The notes: a model not told the origin generated them from the letters alone. 57,755 nt of DNA from Candidatus Aminicenantota bacterium (GCA_013178315.1 JABLWX010000005.1:1-57755), one strand, 5' to 3'. Positions 34,414 through 42,893 are shown, counted from the stretch's first letter. A program made the numbers and translations.

Positions 34414-34426
34414 ATTCTTTAAGAAT
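34414..34426. promoter_or_regulatory. Palindrome at the regulator start point
   Basis: ATTCTT-T-AAGAAT, a perfect 6-bp inverted repeat. It lies just downstream of the -10 box (minus-strand TATAAT, 34436-34431), across the expected start of transcription of the LuxR-type gene. It could be a repressor or autoregulatory operator. Confidence 0.4.
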
Positions 34427-34571
34427 AAATATTATAACCAAAACAGGGTGTCAAGCAAATAATTGCTTCCGATCGGGCCAAAACCTTACCTGGAGATAAA
34501 CAAGATGCGGCCGGTCGGAGTTGAAGTGTGGAGTTGTTCGGGGGTAAATAGTCAGACCCGGTCTGGCCCCG

Positions 34572-34976
34572 TTACTGGGTGGCCAAGTCGACCGGTTGTA
34601 GCTGGAATTTTTTCCCCAGCTCCAGGGTGACCAGCTGCTGGTATGCCTTTTCTCCGTTGTATTCGATCCGCGACACCTGGCCGGAAATTTCCAGGTGAAG
34701 GGGATGAATCAACAGGGCCGTGGCTGGAATGTCCAGGCTGAGCTTGAGCACCGTGCCGATTTTTACCTGGTTCTTCAGCCGGAAGCGGGCCACCTCAGAA
34801 CTGATGGACAGGAGTTCGGTCGTCTCTCTAAACTTTCGGCCGGCAGCGTTTTCGCCCAGAACCAAAGCCGGAAGGGAGAGTTCCAGCAGGCGCTCTCCCC
34901 TCCGTTCTCCGGTTACGCCTTGAATGGAGGATTTATTAATATTTTGGTCAAAAACGCCGTTTTTCATTTCGTCCAT
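34572..34976 (-). CDS. PilZ-like protein, degenerate motif
   Basis: 134 residues. RRGER at 25-29 keeps RxxxR, but the second motif is SISSEV at 57-62 instead of NxSxxG, so binding is likely weakened. Sequence is related to the protein at 33255 (LSLPALVLG, KFRETTELLSIS, IPATALLIHPLHLEISG). It stands alone between intergenic gaps of 177 and 186 nt. ATG 34976 lies very near a possible -10 box, so the true start may be slightly downstream. Confidence 0.72.
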   Translation of the reverse strand: MDEMKNGVFDQNINKSSIQGVTGERRGERLLELSLPALVLGENAAGRKFRETTELLSISSEVARFRLKNQVKIGTVLKLSLDIPATALLIHPLHLEISGQVSRIEYNGEKAYQQLVTLELGKKFQLQPVDLATQ

Positions 34977-35153
34977 ATTCTTACCGGACCTCCCAATCGT
35001 GGCAATCCCTCAGGAGGATGAAGCCAAGGGTGATTTTTTGGCCGGCTGTTCTCACCTCTTTTTAACCTCGCCCGGTCTGTGTCCTGTCATCATCAAGAGA
35101 CGTCTGCCCGGCCAGGTTTTTCTCACCCGGCCCTTCATGAAAGTCAAAAAGGT

Positions 35154-35534
35154 TCAGGCCTCGCCGGACCCGATGAAGTAGCGGGAGTCGAGTTCCAGGA
35201 CCACCCGCCTTAGTTCTGGCTCACCCGGGACCTGTTCGCTGTTCCTGACCCGGCCCTTGATTACCAGGGCCAGGGGCTGACCGTCGGCCAGCTTCGGGGG
35301 AAGGGAAATTACCAGCTTGAGAACCGTTTTCCTCTCCACCCTGGTCCGCAGCAGGAAACTGGCCTGTTCGCTGCTGATGGTGGACAGGACAGAGTTTTCC
35401 TGGAATTCCTGTCCCCGGATGTCCAGCCCGGAGACGGTCATGGGCAGGGTCAGGCTGAATTCCCTGACCGTGGCCTGGTTGTTGTCCGGTTGGTCTGAAC
35501 CTGTGATTGTGGCCTTTCTGGCATTCATAGCCAC
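35154..35534 (-). CDS. PilZ-like protein, motif lost
   Basis: 126 residues. It aligns with the two PilZ proteins downstream (SLTLPMTVSGLDIRGQEF, then LPPKLADGQPLALVIKGRV), but RxxxR is gone (only R24 remains) and the second motif is TISSEQ at 52-57. It is therefore probably not a c-di-GMP receptor, unless through a changed site. A candidate promoter (TTGAAA, 16-nt spacer, TAAATT) lies upstream on the minus strand. Confidence 0.68.
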   Translation of the reverse strand: MAMNARKATITGSDQPDNNQATVREFSLTLPMTVSGLDIRGQEFQENSVLSTISSEQASFLLRTRVERKTVLKLVISLPPKLADGQPLALVIKGRVRNSEQVPGEPELRRVVLELDSRYFIGSGEA

Positions 35535-35597
35535 CGCTTCCTTTTCCTTAAAAACAAACTTCGCCCATAATTTATCAGGCGGTCAAGGCTTTTCAAT

Positions 35598-35611
35598 CAT
35601 CCCTCAGGATG
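35598..35611. promoter_or_regulatory. Inverted repeat upstream of the PilZ-like gene
   Basis: CATCC-CTCA-GGATG, a perfect 5-bp inverted repeat immediately 5' of the candidate -35 box of the gene at 35534. The core ATCCCTCAGGA recurs at 35005-35015, upstream of the PilZ-like gene at 34976. Confidence 0.3.
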
Positions 35612-35676
35612 AAAAACCGGGTTAAATTCATCTCACCCCTGTGCTTTTTGCGGCCGGGCCGGCCTCACCCCTTTCC

Positions 35677-35705
35677 TTGACAAAAAACGGTTGGCTGGCT
35701 ATCAT
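35677..35705 (+). promoter_or_regulatory. Promoter of proS
   Basis: Perfect TTGACA at 35677-35682, 17-nt spacer, TATCAT at 35700-35705. It leaves a leader of about 22 nt carrying TGGAGGT before GTG 35734. Confidence 0.7.
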
Positions 35706-35733
35706 TAGCCAAAGTGCTGGAGGTAATCCTGCG

Positions 35734-37182
35734 GTGAATGAAGAAAGATTGGTGACCCAGATCACTCCCAAGAGCGAAGATTTTTCCCGCTGGTACGTGG
35801 ACCTGATCCGGCGGGCCGAGCTGGCCGATTATGCGCCCATGAAGGGCATGATGGTCATCAGGCCTTACGGTTACGCCATATGGGAAAACATCCAGAGGTT
35901 ACTCGACCGTCGCATCAAGGCCGGCGGCCACGTCAATGCCTATTTTCCCGTGTTCATCCCGGAGAGTTTTCTGCGCAAGGAAATGGAGCACCTGAAAGGC
36001 TTTGCCCCGGAAGTGGCCTGGGTGACCCACGGCGGGGATGACGAGCTGGAAGAAAGGCTGGCCGTTCGACCGACTTCGGAAGCCATCATCGGCCACATGT
36101 ATTCCAAGTGGATCCAGTCCTGGAGGGACCTGCCGGTCCTGATCAACCAGTGGGCCAACGTCGTCCGCTGGGAAAAGGTGACCAGGCCCTTTCTTCGCAC
36201 CACGGAGTTCCTCTGGCAGGAAGGGCATACCGCCCACGAAACTTATGAGGAGGCCCAGGAAGAAACTTTACGCATCCTCCAGATGTACCGCGAGTTCGTG
36301 GAAACCGAGCTGGCCATCCCGGTAATTTACGGCCGGAAGACCGACCGGGAAAAGTTTGCCGGGGCCGAGGCCACCTACGCCATCGAGGCCCTGATGTCCG
36401 ACGGCAAGGCCCTGCAGATGGGCACCTCCCACAACCTCGGTCAGCATTTTGCCCGGGTGTTTGACATCAAGTTCGAGGACCGAAACCAGAAGCTGCAGTA
36501 CGTTTGGCAGACCTCGTGGGGAGTTTCCACCAGGATGATCGGGGCCCTGGTCATGTCCCACGGCGATGATTCCGGCCTGGTCTTTCCCCCTCAGGTGGCC
36601 CCCATCCAGGTGATAATAGTTCCTATCTCCATCGGAAACTGGAGGGAGAGCGTGCTGCCGGTGGCCCGGAAGCTCAAGGAGGCGTTGCAGCAGGCCGGCT
36701 GCCGGGTACACCTAGACGACCGGGCCGAATATACCCCGGGCTGGAAGTTTTCCGAATGGGAAATGAGGGGTGTCCCGCTGCGCCTGGAAATCGGGCCCCG
36801 GGATGTTAAGAATAACCAGGTAATTGCCGTCCGCCGGGATAACAAGGAAAAGATTGCCCTGGATATGAACGGAATTGAGGGCAGGGTTAAAGAGATGCTG
36901 GCCACCATCCAGAAATCCCTGTTCGACCGGGCCCTGGCTTTTCAGAAAGAGAACACCACTGAGGCCTGGAATTACGAAGAGTTCAAGAAGACGATAGAAG
37001 AAAAACGTGGTTTTATCCGGGCCCTGTGGTGCGGCCGCGAAGCCTGCGAAGCGAAGGTCAAGGAAGAAACCATGGCTACCATCCGGGTTATTCCTCTTGA
37101 CCAGGAGAAAGGCGTGGCCGGCCGCTGTGTCTGCTGCGGCCAGGAAGCCAGCAACCTGGCCTATTTTGCCCGGGCTTATTGA
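35734..37182 (+). CDS. proS: Prolyl-tRNA synthetase, archaeal/eukaryotic type
   Basis: 482 residues from GTG 35734, chosen because TGGAGGT lies upstream and a strong promoter covers the earlier in-frame codons. It is the short class II form without the bacterial editing insertion. Family blocks are ADYAPMKGMMVIRPYGYAIWE, VRPTSEAIIGHMYSKW, FLWQEGHTAHETYEEA and TSWGVSTRMIGALVM. A C-terminal zinc-like domain has CGREACEAK and CVCCGQEA, ending in the terminal tyrosine typical of this type. It charges tRNA-Pro. Confidence 0.95.
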   Translation: MNEERLVTQITPKSEDFSRWYVDLIRRAELADYAPMKGMMVIRPYGYAIWENIQRLLDRRIKAGGHVNAYFPVFIPESFLRKEMEHLKGFAPEVAWVTHGGDDELEERLAVRPTSEAIIGHMYSKWIQSWRDLPVLINQWANVVRWEKVTRPFLRTTEFLWQEGHTAHETYEEAQEETLRILQMYREFVETELAIPVIYGRKTDREKFAGAEATYAIEALMSDGKALQMGTSHNLGQHFARVFDIKFEDRNQKLQYVWQTSWGVSTRMIGALVMSHGDDSGLVFPPQVAPIQVIIVPISIGNWRESVLPVARKLKEALQQAGCRVHLDDRAEYTPGWKFSEWEMRGVPLRLEIGPRDVKNNQVIAVRRDNKEKIALDMNGIEGRVKEMLATIQKSLFDRALAFQKENTTEAWNYEEFKKTIEEKRGFIRALWCGREACEAKVKEETMATIRVIPLDQEKGVAGRCVCCGQEASNLAYFARAY

Positions 37183-37246
37183 GGCTACCCGTACCGTCCC
37201 GGCTTTTTTGAGCCGGCCTGATCATAACCGGCCCAGGGAGGGGGGC

Positions 37247-37885
37247 GTGAGCCAGGATTCGACCTACGACCGGGAAAGAAAGGAAATGGTCGAATTCCAG
37301 ATCAGGCGCCGGGGAGTCAAGGACAGGAAGGTCCTCAAAGCCATGCTCAAGGTGCCCCGCCATCTTTTTGTTCCCGAACAGATGAAGGAACTGGCCTACG
37401 GCGATGAACCCCTGCCCATTGGCGAAGGTCAGACCATTTCCCAGCCCTACATCGTGGCCTACATGACCGAAGCCCTAAGGCTCCGCGGCCGGGAAAGAGT
37501 ACTGGAGATCGGTACCGGCTCCGGTTACCAGACAGCCATCCTGGCTGAGATTGTCAGGGAAGTTTATACCGTGGAATTGATTCCGGAGCTGTCAGCGAGG
37601 GCCCGGGCCGTCCTGGAGAAGTTCGGTTACCGGAACATTCAGTTCCGGGTGGGCGACGGGACTCTCGGCTGGCCCGAGCATGCTCCCTATGATGCCATCC
37701 TGGTCTCGGCTGCTCCGGCTTCGGTCCCGCCGGCCCTGGTCGAGCAGCTGAAGACGGGCGGGCAGATGATTATCCCGGTGGGAACGGATTTTCAAGAACT
37801 GGTCCTGGTCACCAGGAAAGAAACCGGCTGGGATGAACAGAGGTTGATCGGGGTGAGGTTTGTACCTCTCATTACCGTCCATTGA
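37247..37885 (+). CDS. pcm: Protein-L-isoaspartate O-methyltransferase
   Basis: 212 residues. GTG 37247 follows a strong AGGGAGGGGG; an internal ATG (MVEFQIRRRGVKD) is the next option. SAM-binding block VLEIGTGSGYQTAILAE and the family sequence PLPIGEGQTISQPYIVAYM are clear. It repairs isoaspartyl residues in damaged proteins. Sixty-four nucleotides separate it from proS on the same strand. Confidence 0.94.
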   Translation: MSQDSTYDRERKEMVEFQIRRRGVKDRKVLKAMLKVPRHLFVPEQMKELAYGDEPLPIGEGQTISQPYIVAYMTEALRLRGRERVLEIGTGSGYQTAILAEIVREVYTVELIPELSARARAVLEKFGYRNIQFRVGDGTLGWPEHAPYDAILVSAAPASVPPALVEQLKTGGQMIIPVGTDFQELVLVTRKETGWDEQRLIGVRFVPLITVH

Positions 37886-37928
37886 AATTATCCTGGTTTC
37901 AGGGCAAAATGATGACAGGAGAAATGAG

Positions 37929-38414
37929 GTGAAGCAAGCAGCTCTCTTAAAGCGCGGACTGACCACGGTGGTTCTCTGCCTGGCGGTCATGGCCCAGCTT
38001 TACTGCCAGGCCACCCGACGCGACAAGTTCATCAAGGTTTTCCTTCCCGGGGGCCGGGAAATAAAGGCCGAACTGGCCGTCACCCCGGCCGAAAGGGAGC
38101 GTGGCCTGATGTTCCGGGAAAAACTGGAAGCGGACCAGGGCATGCTGTTTGTCTTCGAGGAAGAAGACCTGTATTCTTTCTGGATGAAGAATACCCTGAT
38201 CCCCCTGGACATAATCTGGCTTAATTCCCACCAGCAGATCGTTCATATAGAAAAAAATGTGCCGCCCTGCCGCCAGGACCCCTGCCCGGGCTACATGCCA
38301 CGCCAGCCAGCTCTATATGTTTTGGAACTCCAGGCCGGCCAGGCCGAGGCCAACGCCCTTCAGTTGTACCAGAGAATTTCTTTCGTGCTCCCGGCCTGGG
38401 TTAAAAAGAAATAG
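37929..38414 (+). CDS. Exported DUF192 protein
   Basis: 161 residues. GTG 37929 has AGGAG seven bases upstream. A signal peptide (about 1-28, LLKRGLTTVVLCLAVMAQLYC) precedes a DUF192 domain with ERERGLMFREKLEADQGMLF, FWMKNTLIPLDIIWL and ALYVLEL. A cysteine at the end of the hydrophobic run leaves a weak lipoprotein option. DUF192 proteins have no settled function. It follows pcm by 43 nt. Confidence 0.85.
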   Translation: MKQAALLKRGLTTVVLCLAVMAQLYCQATRRDKFIKVFLPGGREIKAELAVTPAERERGLMFREKLEADQGMLFVFEEEDLYSFWMKNTLIPLDIIWLNSHQQIVHIEKNVPPCRQDPCPGYMPRQPALYVLELQAGQAEANALQLYQRISFVLPAWVKKK

Positions 38415-38437
38415 GGAGACCGCTCAGACAGGTCCTC

Positions 38438-39070
38438 TTAATTTCCGGTCTGGTAAATCAATTGCGGCTTTTTACCGGCGCCCTGGCCGTGGTAAAAAAG
38501 CCATTTATTGTAGTACTCTTCATCCTGGTATATTTTTATTGATTTCTTATCGGACGAGCTGACCACGCCCACTATCTGCGGGTTCCTGATTTTTTTCAGG
38601 CTGTCTTCGGGGACCACCAGCAATCTGTCGGCGGACTGGGTCTCACCCGCGCGGACCGTCCCCCGGCCGGCCTCGGCCGATGAAGGGAGCAGCAGCAGGT
38701 TCCACTTACCGTTTTCTGACATGGGGTCCCGGTAAACCCGGCGCAGGCATTTTTCCTTGACCAGGTCTTCCAGGGCAGAAGGGTAGGACCCGGGTTTTTT
38801 CTGCTGATATAGCCTGATGGCCTCGACGTACTGTTTGCCCCGGAAAATCAACTCCTCTTCTTTTTCCCGGCGGAGCTGGGTTTCCAGGACTGGAACCGCT
38901 ACCAGCAACCCGAGGCTCATCACGAAAATGGCAATGAGCAGAAGGAGAAGGGTATAACCGGGGGGGCTGTAGAATCTCACTGATAAAGATTTGTTAAACG
39001 GCGCGGGCTTAAGACTGACCGGCTTCCTTATCCGAATCCGAAAGCGTTCAGGATTGTTTCCGGTTTTCAT
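38438..39070 (-). CDS. Pseudopilin-like protein lacking the conserved Glu
   Basis: 210 residues. A basic N-terminus of about 39 residues leads to PPGYTLLLLLIAIFVMSLGLL, a type IV prepilin-like cleavage and helix region. The fifth residue after the cleavage site is Leu instead of Glu. The rest (ETQLRREKEEELIFRGKQYVEAIRLYQ, then YPSALEDLV and YRDPM) resembles the GspG-type neighbours. It starts 11 nt after the middle gene, so the three form one transcription unit. Assignment as a minor pseudopilin is inferred. Confidence 0.72.
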   Translation of the reverse strand: MKTGNNPERFRIRIRKPVSLKPAPFNKSLSVRFYSPPGYTLLLLLIAIFVMSLGLLVAVPVLETQLRREKEEELIFRGKQYVEAIRLYQQKKPGSYPSALEDLVKEKCLRRVYRDPMSENGKWNLLLLPSSAEAGRGTVRAGETQSADRLLVVPEDSLKKIRNPQIVGVVSSSDKKSIKIYQDEEYYNKWLFYHGQGAGKKPQLIYQTGN

Positions 39071-39081
39071 TCCGGCGTCTT

Positions 39082-39495
39082 CTACCAGGTGTTATACGGC
39101 GTTCCGTCCAGGGCCTTGGCTTCCGAGCCGGACTTGACGTCCATCACACCCAGGTTTTCGTAGGGCACGTACTCATCGACGGGCGGCATCTGCCTGACTT
39201 CCACCCAGGTTTCGTTGGAACCGGTGATGGGGTCGATGGGTATGGTCTTGAGGTAATTTTCTTCGACCAGTGACTGAAGGGTCGGGGGGTATTTATGCTT
39301 GTCCTGGTAATACTGGTCGATCATCTTGCGCATGATGAACAGGTTTTCTTTAAGCACGGCTTCCCTGGCCCGCTTGACCGACATCTGGTACTGGGGCACG
39401 GCCAGTCCCAGCAGGATGCCGATGATGCTCAGCACAATCAGGATTTCTATCAGGGTGAAGCCCTGGTTTCTTCGATGGAAGCTGATGGTTCTCAT
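39082..39495 (-). CDS. GspG-like pseudopilin
   Basis: 137 residues. ATG 39495 directly follows the stop of the previous gene (TAAAATG) and gives a short basic leader before the prepilin site GFTLIEILIVLSIIGILL with Glu at +5. The C-terminal part (YYQDKHKYPPTLQSLVEENYL, then ALDGTPYNTW) matches major pseudopilins of type II secretion. No other secretion genes are in the window. Confidence 0.83.
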   Translation of the reverse strand: MRTISFHRRNQGFTLIEILIVLSIIGILLGLAVPQYQMSVKRAREAVLKENLFIMRKMIDQYYQDKHKYPPTLQSLVEENYLKTIPIDPITGSNETWVEVRQMPPVDEYVPYENLGVMDVKSGSEAKALDGTPYNTW

Positions 39496-39496
39496 T

Positions 39497-40009
39497 TTAC
39501 CAATCCCTGTATTTAGTCCCATCCAGAGCCGTTCCCTGGCTCCGGGTGTAGACGTCATAGACGTTATCTCCACCCCAGGTGTCGGAATCTGGCTTATCCT
39601 GGTAGGAGCGGAGTCCCCAGTCGTAAGAATTGGTCATCGGGTCCAGGGGAATTTTTCTCAGGAAGCGGACCAGGACCTTCTTGGTTGTTTTCCTTCCTGA
39701 TTCCTCGGTGACTTCCTGCTCAACTTCCACGCCGTTGACCAGGGTTTCCAGGTCGGGCGGGTAGCCGAAGCTGTCAGGGTCAACCTTGATTTTTTTCTCG
39801 TCGGCCAGCTTCTTGTAATCGTCGATGGCCTGCCTGAGCAGCCTCAGGCTCTGCTGCAACTGGATTTCCTTTTCCCGCTTGACCGAGGTGGTGATGACCG
39901 GGATGGCCACTGCCGTGAGCAGGGCCAGGATGGACAGGGTGACCACCATTTCCAGGAGGGTAAACCCCCGCTGCCTCCGTTTCCGGACGCCCCTGGACAA
40001 GTCTGTCAT
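39497..40009 (-). CDS. GspG-like pseudopilin
   Basis: 170 residues. ATG 40009 gives the leader MTDLSRGVRKRRQRGF before the prepilin helix (GFTLLEMVVTLSILALLTAV, Glu at +5). The C-terminus has YDVYTRSQGTALDGTKYRDW, related to the next gene and typical of GspG. It begins 10 nt after the pnp stop and is the first of three tandem pseudopilin-like genes. Confidence 0.84.
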   Translation of the reverse strand: MTDLSRGVRKRRQRGFTLLEMVVTLSILALLTAVAIPVITTSVKREKEIQLQQSLRLLRQAIDDYKKLADEKKIKVDPDSFGYPPDLETLVNGVEVEQEVTEESGRKTTKKVLVRFLRKIPLDPMTNSYDWGLRSYQDKPDSDTWGGDNVYDVYTRSQGTALDGTKYRDW

Positions 40010-40019
40010 TTTTATAATC

Positions 40020-42212
40020 TTAAAACCTGTTACGGTCACCCCTGGGACGGGAATGGCTGAAACCGTGCGGCCGGCGGTCATGGGAATGGCCGTGGCTGCG
40101 TCGCTCTCCTCCCTCGCCCGGGCGGCGGGGGGCGGTTTCTTCCAGGGCCTTCTTGCTGAGACGGATGCGGTTGTTCTCTTCGTCTATATCGATAACTTTA
40201 ACGGTGAGAGTCTGGCCCAGGCTGATCTCGTCCTTGATGCTGCGGACCCGGTAGGGAGCCACCTCGGAAATGTGGAGCAGGCCAACAATGTTGGGCAGGA
40301 TTTCGACAAAGGCCCCGTACTCTTCCAGCCTGACCACCTTGCCGGTATAGACCTGGCCCAGTTCAACCTCGGCTGTGATTTCCCTTATCATCTGCTTGGC
40401 CTTTTCGGCCGATTCCATGTCGGAAGAGGCAATGGTCACCTTGCCGGTTTCCTCGATGTCTATCTTGGCATTGGTCTGGGCCACGATTTTCTTGATCATC
40501 TTGCCGGCCGGGCCAATGACATCGGCCACCTTCTCCGGGTTGATGAACAGGATGATTATTCTCGGGGCGTAGGGAGAAAGTTCCGGCCTTGGCTCGGGCA
40601 GAACAGCCTTCATCTTTTCCAGGACCTGGAGCCTGGCTTCACGCGACTGCCACAGCGCTTCTCTCAGGATCTGGGGGGTCAGGTAGGGGAGCTTGAGGTC
40701 GAGCTGGATGGCGGTGATACCCTTCTCCGAGCCGGTTACCTTGAAGTCCATGTCGCCGTAGTGGTCTTCCAGCCCGGCGATGTCGGTCAGGATGGCGTAG
40801 CGATCGCCCTCCTTGACCAGGCCGGTGGCGATTCCGGCCACCACCATCTTGAGCGGCACCCCGGCATCCATCAGGGCCAGGACTCCGCCGCAGACGGTGG
40901 CCATGGAAGAAGAACCGTTGGATTCCAGAATGTCCGACACAATCCTGATGGTGTAGGGGAAGGTCTCCTCGTCGGGAATGGCCGGCAGGATGCCCTTTTC
41001 GGCCAGGGCCCCGTGACCGATTTCCCTTCGGCCCGGTGCCCTCATGAAAGACACCTCGCCCACACAGAAGGGCGGGAAATTATAATGGAGCATGAACCTC
41101 TTCTCGGCCTCTTCGCCCAGGCCGTCCAGGCGCTGGACGTCTTCAAAGGTGCCCAGGGTGACCGTGGCCAGGCTCTGGGTCTCGCCTCTGGTGAAGAGAG
41201 CCGAGCCGTGGGTCCTGGGCAACAGTCCGACCTCGATGCTTATGGGCCGCAGCTCGTTGAAGGCCCGGCCGTCGGCCCGGCGACCTTCGTTCAGTATCAA
41301 TTCCCGGACCAGCTTTTTCTGAAGATTGTAAAAGATTTCCTTGGTCTGGGATATTTCTTCCGTGTTCTCCTTGGGGATGGCGGCCAGCAGGCGGTTCAGA
41401 ATCTCATCGGCTGCCTTCTCGCTGGCCTTTTTCTGCTTGATCTGGATGGCCTGGAGAAGTTCTTCCCGGATTTCCTCCTCGATTTTCCTGACCTTTTCTG
41501 GGTCGGGAGCCTTGGCCTGGACCGGGAGCTTCTGGATATTAAGCTGGCTGAACAGCTCTTTCTGGGCCTGGACGATTTTCCTGATCTCTTCCTGGGCCAG
41601 GAGCAGTCCTTCCAGCACCTTTTCCTCTTCCACTTCCAGGGCGCCGGCCTCGATCATGCAGATGCCGTCTTCGTTTCCGGCCACCACCATGTTCAGAACT
41701 GAATTTTCCAGCTGGCTGGCTCTGGGGTTGATGATGAACTGGCCATCGACCAGCCCGACCTTGACCGCTCCCAGGGGAGTGGTGAACGGAATTTCCGAGA
41801 AGTACAGGGCGGCCGAGGCCCCGATGATTCCCAGGGTATCCGGTTCGTTTTCCAGGTCGGCCGACAGCAGCAGGGCCACCACCTGGGTGTCCTGGAAATA
41901 GCCCTCGGGGAACAGCGGCCGGATAGGCCGGTCGATCAGCCGGGCCACCAGGATTTCGCGCTCCGAGGGCTTGCCCTCGCGCTTGAAAAAGCCACCGGGG
42001 ATCTTGCCGGCGGCATAGGTGTTCTCTCGGTAATCGACAATCAGCGGCAGAAAATTCTTTTCGCCCGAAACTTCCTTCTTGCAGGTGGCGGTGACCAGCA
42101 TGATGGTATCGCCGTAGCGAACCAGGGCCGAACCGTCAGCCTGCTTTCCCACTTTGCCGAGCTCTACGGATAGAGTCCGGCCACCGATTTCAATATTGAT
42201 GGTATTTGACAT
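40020..42212 (-). CDS. pnp: Polynucleotide phosphorylase
   Basis: 730 residues, the usual size. Two RNase PH domains ([19 protein letters not shown] and GDDS-like catalytic region [26 protein letters not shown]), then a KH domain ([16 protein letters not shown]) and an S1 domain ([20 protein letters not shown]). A His/Arg-rich tail (from about 700) follows. It degrades RNA from the 3' end using phosphate. It lies 29 nt after rpsO, a widely conserved pairing. Confidence 0.95.
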   Translation of the reverse strand: MSNTINIEIGGRTLSVELGKVGKQADGSALVRYGDTIMLVTATCKKEVSGEKNFLPLIVDYRENTYAAGKIPGGFFKREGKPSEREILVARLIDRPIRPLFPEGYFQDTQVVALLLSADLENEPDTLGIIGASAALYFSEIPFTTPLGAVKVGLVDGQFIINPRASQLENSVLNMVVAGNEDGICMIEAGALEVEEEKVLEGLLLAQEEIRKIVQAQKELFSQLNIQKLPVQAKAPDPEKVRKIEEEIREELLQAIQIKQKKASEKAADEILNRLLAAIPKENTEEISQTKEIFYNLQKKLVRELILNEGRRADGRAFNELRPISIEVGLLPRTHGSALFTRGETQSLATVTLGTFEDVQRLDGLGEEAEKRFMLHYNFPPFCVGEVSFMRAPGRREIGHGALAEKGILPAIPDEETFPYTIRIVSDILESNGSSSMATVCGGVLALMDAGVPLKMVVAGIATGLVKEGDRYAILTDIAGLEDHYGDMDFKVTGSEKGITAIQLDLKLPYLTPQILREALWQSREARLQVLEKMKAVLPEPRPELSPYAPRIIILFINPEKVADVIGPAGKMIKKIVAQTNAKIDIEETGKVTIASSDMESAEKAKQMIREITAEVELGQVYTGKVVRLEEYGAFVEILPNIVGLLHISEVAPYRVRSIKDEISLGQTLTVKVIDIDEENNRIRLSKKALEETAPRRPGEGGERRSHGHSHDRRPHGFSHSRPRGDRNRF

Positions 42213-42241
42213 GGTTAAAACTCGATTTTACGGCGGATGGC

Positions 42242-42508
42242 CTATTTTCTGAGATTCAATTTCTTGATAAGCGCCAGGTACCTCTCCTTGTCATTGTTCT
42301 TGAGGTATTCCAGCAGCCTTTTCCTCTGCCCGACCAGCTTCATCAGACCGCGCCGGGAATGAAAATCCTTCTTATGGGTCTGAAAATGGGTGATCAGCTG
42401 GTTAATCCTTTCAGTCAGGATGGCGATCTGAACTTCCGGAGAGCCGGAATCAGAGGGATGCACCTGATTGTCCTGAATGATTTTGGTCTTTACTTCTTTC
42501 GTTAACAC
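42242..42508 (-). CDS. rpsO: 30S ribosomal protein S15
   Basis: 88 residues, the exact family size. Typical blocks are [40 protein letters not shown] and [16 protein letters not shown]. It binds 16S rRNA in the small subunit. The start is GTG 42508 with AAGGAG upstream, followed by pnp. Confidence 0.96.
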   Translation of the reverse strand: MLTKEVKTKIIQDNQVHPSDSGSPEVQIAILTERINQLITHFQTHKKDFHSRRGLMKLVGQRKRLLEYLKNNDKERYLALIKKLNLRK

Positions 42509-42535
42509 TCTTCTTACTCCTTATTTTTCTCGATA

Positions 42536-42564
42536 ATGATACCAGAAATCGGTCAGAATGTAAA
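42536..42564 (-). promoter_or_regulatory. Promoter of rpsO-pnp
   Basis: Minus strand: TTTACA at 42564-42559, 17-nt spacer, TATCAT at 42541-42536. The leader before GTG 42508 is about 20 nt and carries AAGGAG. Confidence 0.6.
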
Positions 42565-42580
42565 ATGCCTAAGATATGTA

Positions 42581-42608
42581 TTTTCAGGGAATTATAATTT
42601 TCAGGGAA
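42581..42608. repeat. Two 11-bp direct repeats upstream of rpsO
   Basis: TTTTCAGGGAA at 42581-42591 and again at 42598-42608, a period of 17 bp, 17 nt upstream of the rpsO -35 box. It may be a protein-binding site; no function is shown by sequence. Confidence 0.4.
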
Positions 42609-42617
42609 GTGGCCGGG

Positions 42618-42788
42618 TTAATTGCTGCCGGTCAGGGCCTTTTTCCTGGCCAGCAGGGCCCGGGCATAGCGGGACTGCCAGCGGCCTTCGGCCTTCTTGA
42701 TTTCTTCCAGCCGGGCCTCAATCTCAGCCAGAGTCAGGCGGTTGATTTTCTTGTTCTTGCTGGTCTTGTCAGCAGCAGAATCAGCCAT
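42618..42788 (-). CDS. Short uncharacterised protein, 56 residues
   Basis: ATG 42788 has a strong GGAGG seven bases upstream and its own promoter (TTGCCA, 17 nt, TATTTT). The protein is MADSAADKTSKNKK, then INRLTLAEIEARLEEIKKAEG, RWQSRYARALLARKK and ALTGSN: a charged, Ala/Lys/Glu-rich, helical or coiled-coil protein with no cysteine and no membrane segment. It is too short for usual gene-calling limits. It lies 109 nt before rpsO on the same strand. I do not recognise a family; a ribosome- or RNA-linked role is only suggested by position. Confidence 0.7.
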   Translation of the reverse strand: MADSAADKTSKNKKINRLTLAEIEARLEEIKKAEGRWQSRYARALLARKKALTGSN

Positions 42789-42823
42789 GGTTTACCTCCG
42801 TCGGATGGAAAAAAGAGCTAATA

Positions 42824-42852
42824 AAAATAGCAAAAATGCCGGCGCCTGGCAA
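42824..42852 (-). promoter_or_regulatory. Promoter of the 56-residue gene
   Basis: Minus strand: TTGCCA at 42852-42847, 17-nt spacer, TATTTT at 42829-42824. The leader is about 30 nt with GGAGG. Confidence 0.5.
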
Positions 42853-42871
42853 GAGCCGGTAACCGAAGCCG

Positions 42872-42893
42872 GACCCGGCCGGCAAGCCGGGTC
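42872..42893. other. Perfect 8-bp stem-loop
   Basis: GACCCGGC and GCCGGGTC flank a 6-nt loop. No T-run follows on either strand, so it is not a simple terminator. It lies between the divergent small gene and the D-aminoacylase gene. Confidence 0.4.

Noticed and set aside
39825-41702. Long plus-strand frame opposite pnp (625 codons)
   Set aside because: Antisense of a clear pnp gene; composition follows the mirrored codons.
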